The position numbers were made by a program, and so were the translations under genes. DNA of 7,846 nucleotides, from assembly GCA_028873155.1 (NCBI GenBank), contig JAGWML010000143.1, positions 1 through 7,846 of the forward strand, written 5' to 3'. The notes beneath the pieces were generated by a model that was not told where the DNA came from, ran no database searches, and was given only the letters and a program-made list of their open reading frames with translations. This DNA is from Acidobacteriota bacterium. Lineage in GTDB: Bacteria > Acidobacteriota > Terriglobia > Terriglobales > Acidobacteriaceae. Positions 6,910 to 7,846 of the stretch are shown one piece after another; positions within the stretch are counted from its first letter, which is position 1, and every line of letters starts with the position of its first letter.

Positions 6910-7365
6910 TCAGGCCTTGGCAATCTCCAGCGCGGAGGCGATCATTCCCTTCTCCGCCTGCACAGCCGACCCGTTCAACCCGTAGGCGCGGGTTGCGCCC
7001 ATCAGGTCCACCATCTCCGTCAGCGGATTGATGTCCGGGTAGGCCACGTAGCCGTCGGGGCCTGCATCCGGGTGGCCTGGGTCATAGCGCTTCAACGGCG
7101 CCGCGGGGTCTTCGACGACCTGGGCCACATGGACTCCGGTGGATACGCCGGCCGGCTGCAGATCGTCTGCTGCATGTGCCAGCGACTGGGCGAAGCCGCT
7201 CTCGCCGGGATTGGCGGCAAAGACGACCATCTGCCGGTGATACGGCGTTCCCGACGCCGTGCGCGTTGTCTCCGCGTTGGCCATGTTCGCCGCCACCACC
7301 TCGGCGCGCACGCGCTCGGCCTGCATCGCCGATCCGGAGGTCTCCATCATGCCAAAGAGATTCAT
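6910..7365 (-). CDS. flgC: Flagellar proximal rod protein FlgC
   Basis: FlgC is the second proximal rod subunit and acts next to FlgB in the periplasmic rod. The 151-residue product shows the family layout: an N-terminal amphipathic helix with NMANAETTRT (residues 27-36) in place of the common NIANANTTRT, then PYHRQMVVF (41-49). The diagnostic block follows, with VEDP (84-87), YDPGHPDA (94-101), DGYVAYPDINP (104-114) and TEMVDLMGATRAY (116-128), and the C-terminal helix ends in ALEIAKA. The start is the ATG at 7365, which gives the usual FlgC N-terminus; AAGGAG lies 10 bases upstream and GAGGA lies 2 bases upstream, so the exact ribosome site is not clear. The stop is TGA (6912-6910). There are 30 bases after flgB and 61 before fliE. 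Family length is about 130-150, so this is full length. Confidence 0.96.
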   Translation of the reverse strand: MNLFGMMETSGSAMQAERVRAEVVAANMANAETTRTASGTPYHRQMVVFAANPGESGFAQSLAHAADDLQPAGVSTGVHVAQVVEDPAAPLKRYDPGHPDAGPDGYVAYPDINPLTEMVDLMGATRAYGLNGSAVQAEKGMIASALEIAKA

Positions 7366-7395
7366 CGTCCTCGGTCTCCTTCTCCGCTACCGCGG

Positions 7396-7761
7396 CTACT
7401 TGTCGGCGTGAATGGCATCCAGCACCATCTGATACTGCTGGCGAAGCAGCGCAACGCCGGTTTTGAAGTGCAACTGCGCTTCGGCCAGGTTCAGGCTTTC
7501 CCGGTCCATCGAGACGTTGTTCCCATCGGGGCGCGCGATCAGCCCGTCTTCGGGGCGAGGTTTGACTGAGGCGGAGAGAGCCCCTGCATCGACGCCGTCG
7601 AGCGCAGCGCGCATCTCCCTGGCGAAGTCCATCCCCTGCGCCTGATAGCCGGGCGTGTCGATATTGGCCATGTTGGCCGTCGCCAGGCGGGCTTCGCCGG
7701 CGGCCACGTCGAGGTAGCGCTCCACCTGCAGACTGGATCGTGTATCCACACTCGCTGTCAT
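7396..7761 (-). CDS. flgB: Flagellar proximal rod protein FlgB
   Basis: FlgB is a subunit of the proximal rod, the part of the flagellar drive shaft nearest the MS ring; it is exported by the flagellar type III system and assembles in the periplasm. The 121-residue product carries the rod/hook-family signature NMANIDTPGYQ (residues 30-40), followed by the MDF segment typical of FlgB, and ends in a C-terminal helix (about residues 88-118, LNLAEAQLHFKTGVALLRQQ) of the kind that packs as coiled coil in axial proteins. The ATG at 7761 was preferred to an in-frame GTG at 7797 because AAAGGAG lies 8 bases before it and because N-terminal extensions are not expected in this family. At 121 residues it is somewhat shorter than enterobacterial FlgB (about 138). 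The stop is TAG, and flgC follows after 30 bases. The signature plus the flgC and fliE neighbours make the call secure. Confidence 0.93.
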   Translation of the reverse strand: MTASVDTRSSLQVERYLDVAAGEARLATANMANIDTPGYQAQGMDFAREMRAALDGVDAGALSASVKPRPEDGLIARPDGNNVSMDRESLNLAEAQLHFKTGVALLRQQYQMVLDAIHADK

Positions 7762-7769
7762 CCCGCTTT

Positions 7770-7776
7770 CTCCTTT
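7770..7776 (-). promoter_or_regulatory. Ribosome binding site of flgB
   Basis: AAAGGAG on the minus strand at 7776-7770, with an 8-base spacer to the ATG at 7761. It decides the flgB start, because the upstream in-frame GTG at 7797 lacks a comparable site. Confidence 0.75.
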
Positions 7777-7803
7777 CCTGACTGAGCGCCGGCGCACCCT
7801 GTC

Positions 7804-7846
7804 TTAGAGCGCACTCTGTCCGAACTCAATCTCGTCGGCGGTCAAC
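7804..7846 (-). CDS. C-terminal end of an unidentified upstream gene (partial)
   Basis: Reading the minus strand from 7845, thirteen codons (LTADEIEFGQSAL) lead to a TAA stop at 7806-7804; the rest lies outside the window. The stop sits 42 bases upstream of the flgB start, so this gene may be co-transcribed with the flagellar genes. The peptide is too short to identify. The ADEIEF pattern vaguely resembles the segment just after the AAA+ domain in sigma-54 activators, which often neighbour flagellar genes, but that is a guess. It could also be a chance open frame, since 13 codons carry little coding evidence. Confidence 0.35.
   Translation of the reverse strand, partial: LTADEIEFGQSAL

Noticed and set aside
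7786..7795. Perfect 10-base palindrome GCGCCGGCGC upstream of flgB
   Set aside because: It has no loop and no U-run, and GC-only palindromes of this length arise easily in such DNA. No second copy was seen near other starts, so an operator call is unsupported.
7779..7806. Possible sigma-54 promoter (GG-N10-GC spacing) before flgB
   Set aside because: Only the GG and GC dinucleotides match; the flanking TGGCAC and TTGC bases are absent, so the spacing match is probably chance.

Overview
This is a compact, single-direction flagellar operon segment. All genes run on the minus strand, so transcription goes from high to low coordinates. The window is GC-rich, which keeps many non-coding frames open. 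In order of transcription it holds the last codons of an unidentified upstream gene (7846-7804), flgB (7761-7396), flgC (7365-6910), fliE (6848-6531), fliF (6499-4847), fliG (4805-3753), fliH (3753-2956), fliI (2959-1646), fliJ (1643-1119) and the first 354 codons of a fliK-like gene (1062-1), which runs off the window. Intergenic gaps are 2 to 61 bases, and two junctions overlap (TGATG at fliG/fliH, ATGA at fliH/fliI). No stretch over 300 bases lacks a gene, and I see no RNA gene, mobile element or CRISPR array.

The genes build the inner part of the flagellum. FliF forms the MS ring in the inner membrane. FliG is the rotor switch protein mounted on it. FliE joins the MS ring to the rod, and FlgB and FlgC are proximal rod subunits. 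FliH, FliI and FliJ form the cytoplasmic ATPase complex of the flagellar type III export apparatus. FliK controls hook length and the export switch. Motifs expected for function are intact: Walker A/B and the catalytic Glu in FliI, EHPQT and the torque-helix charges in FliG, two membrane segments in FliF, and Gly-x3-Gly repeats in FliH. The set therefore looks functional and not decayed.

The organism is a flagellated, high-GC Gram-negative-type bacterium. The gene order flgBC-fliEFGHIJK and the short FlgB with an NMANIDTPGY motif fit what I remember of Acidobacteriota (Terriglobia), but this is a tentative inference and other high-GC phyla are possible.

I did not find an undescribed system here. 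The least ordinary parts are a short tandem repeat with an adjacent perfect hairpin near the 5' end of the fliK-like gene, the non-ATG start and low-complexity tail of fliJ, and the unidentified gene end just upstream of flgB.
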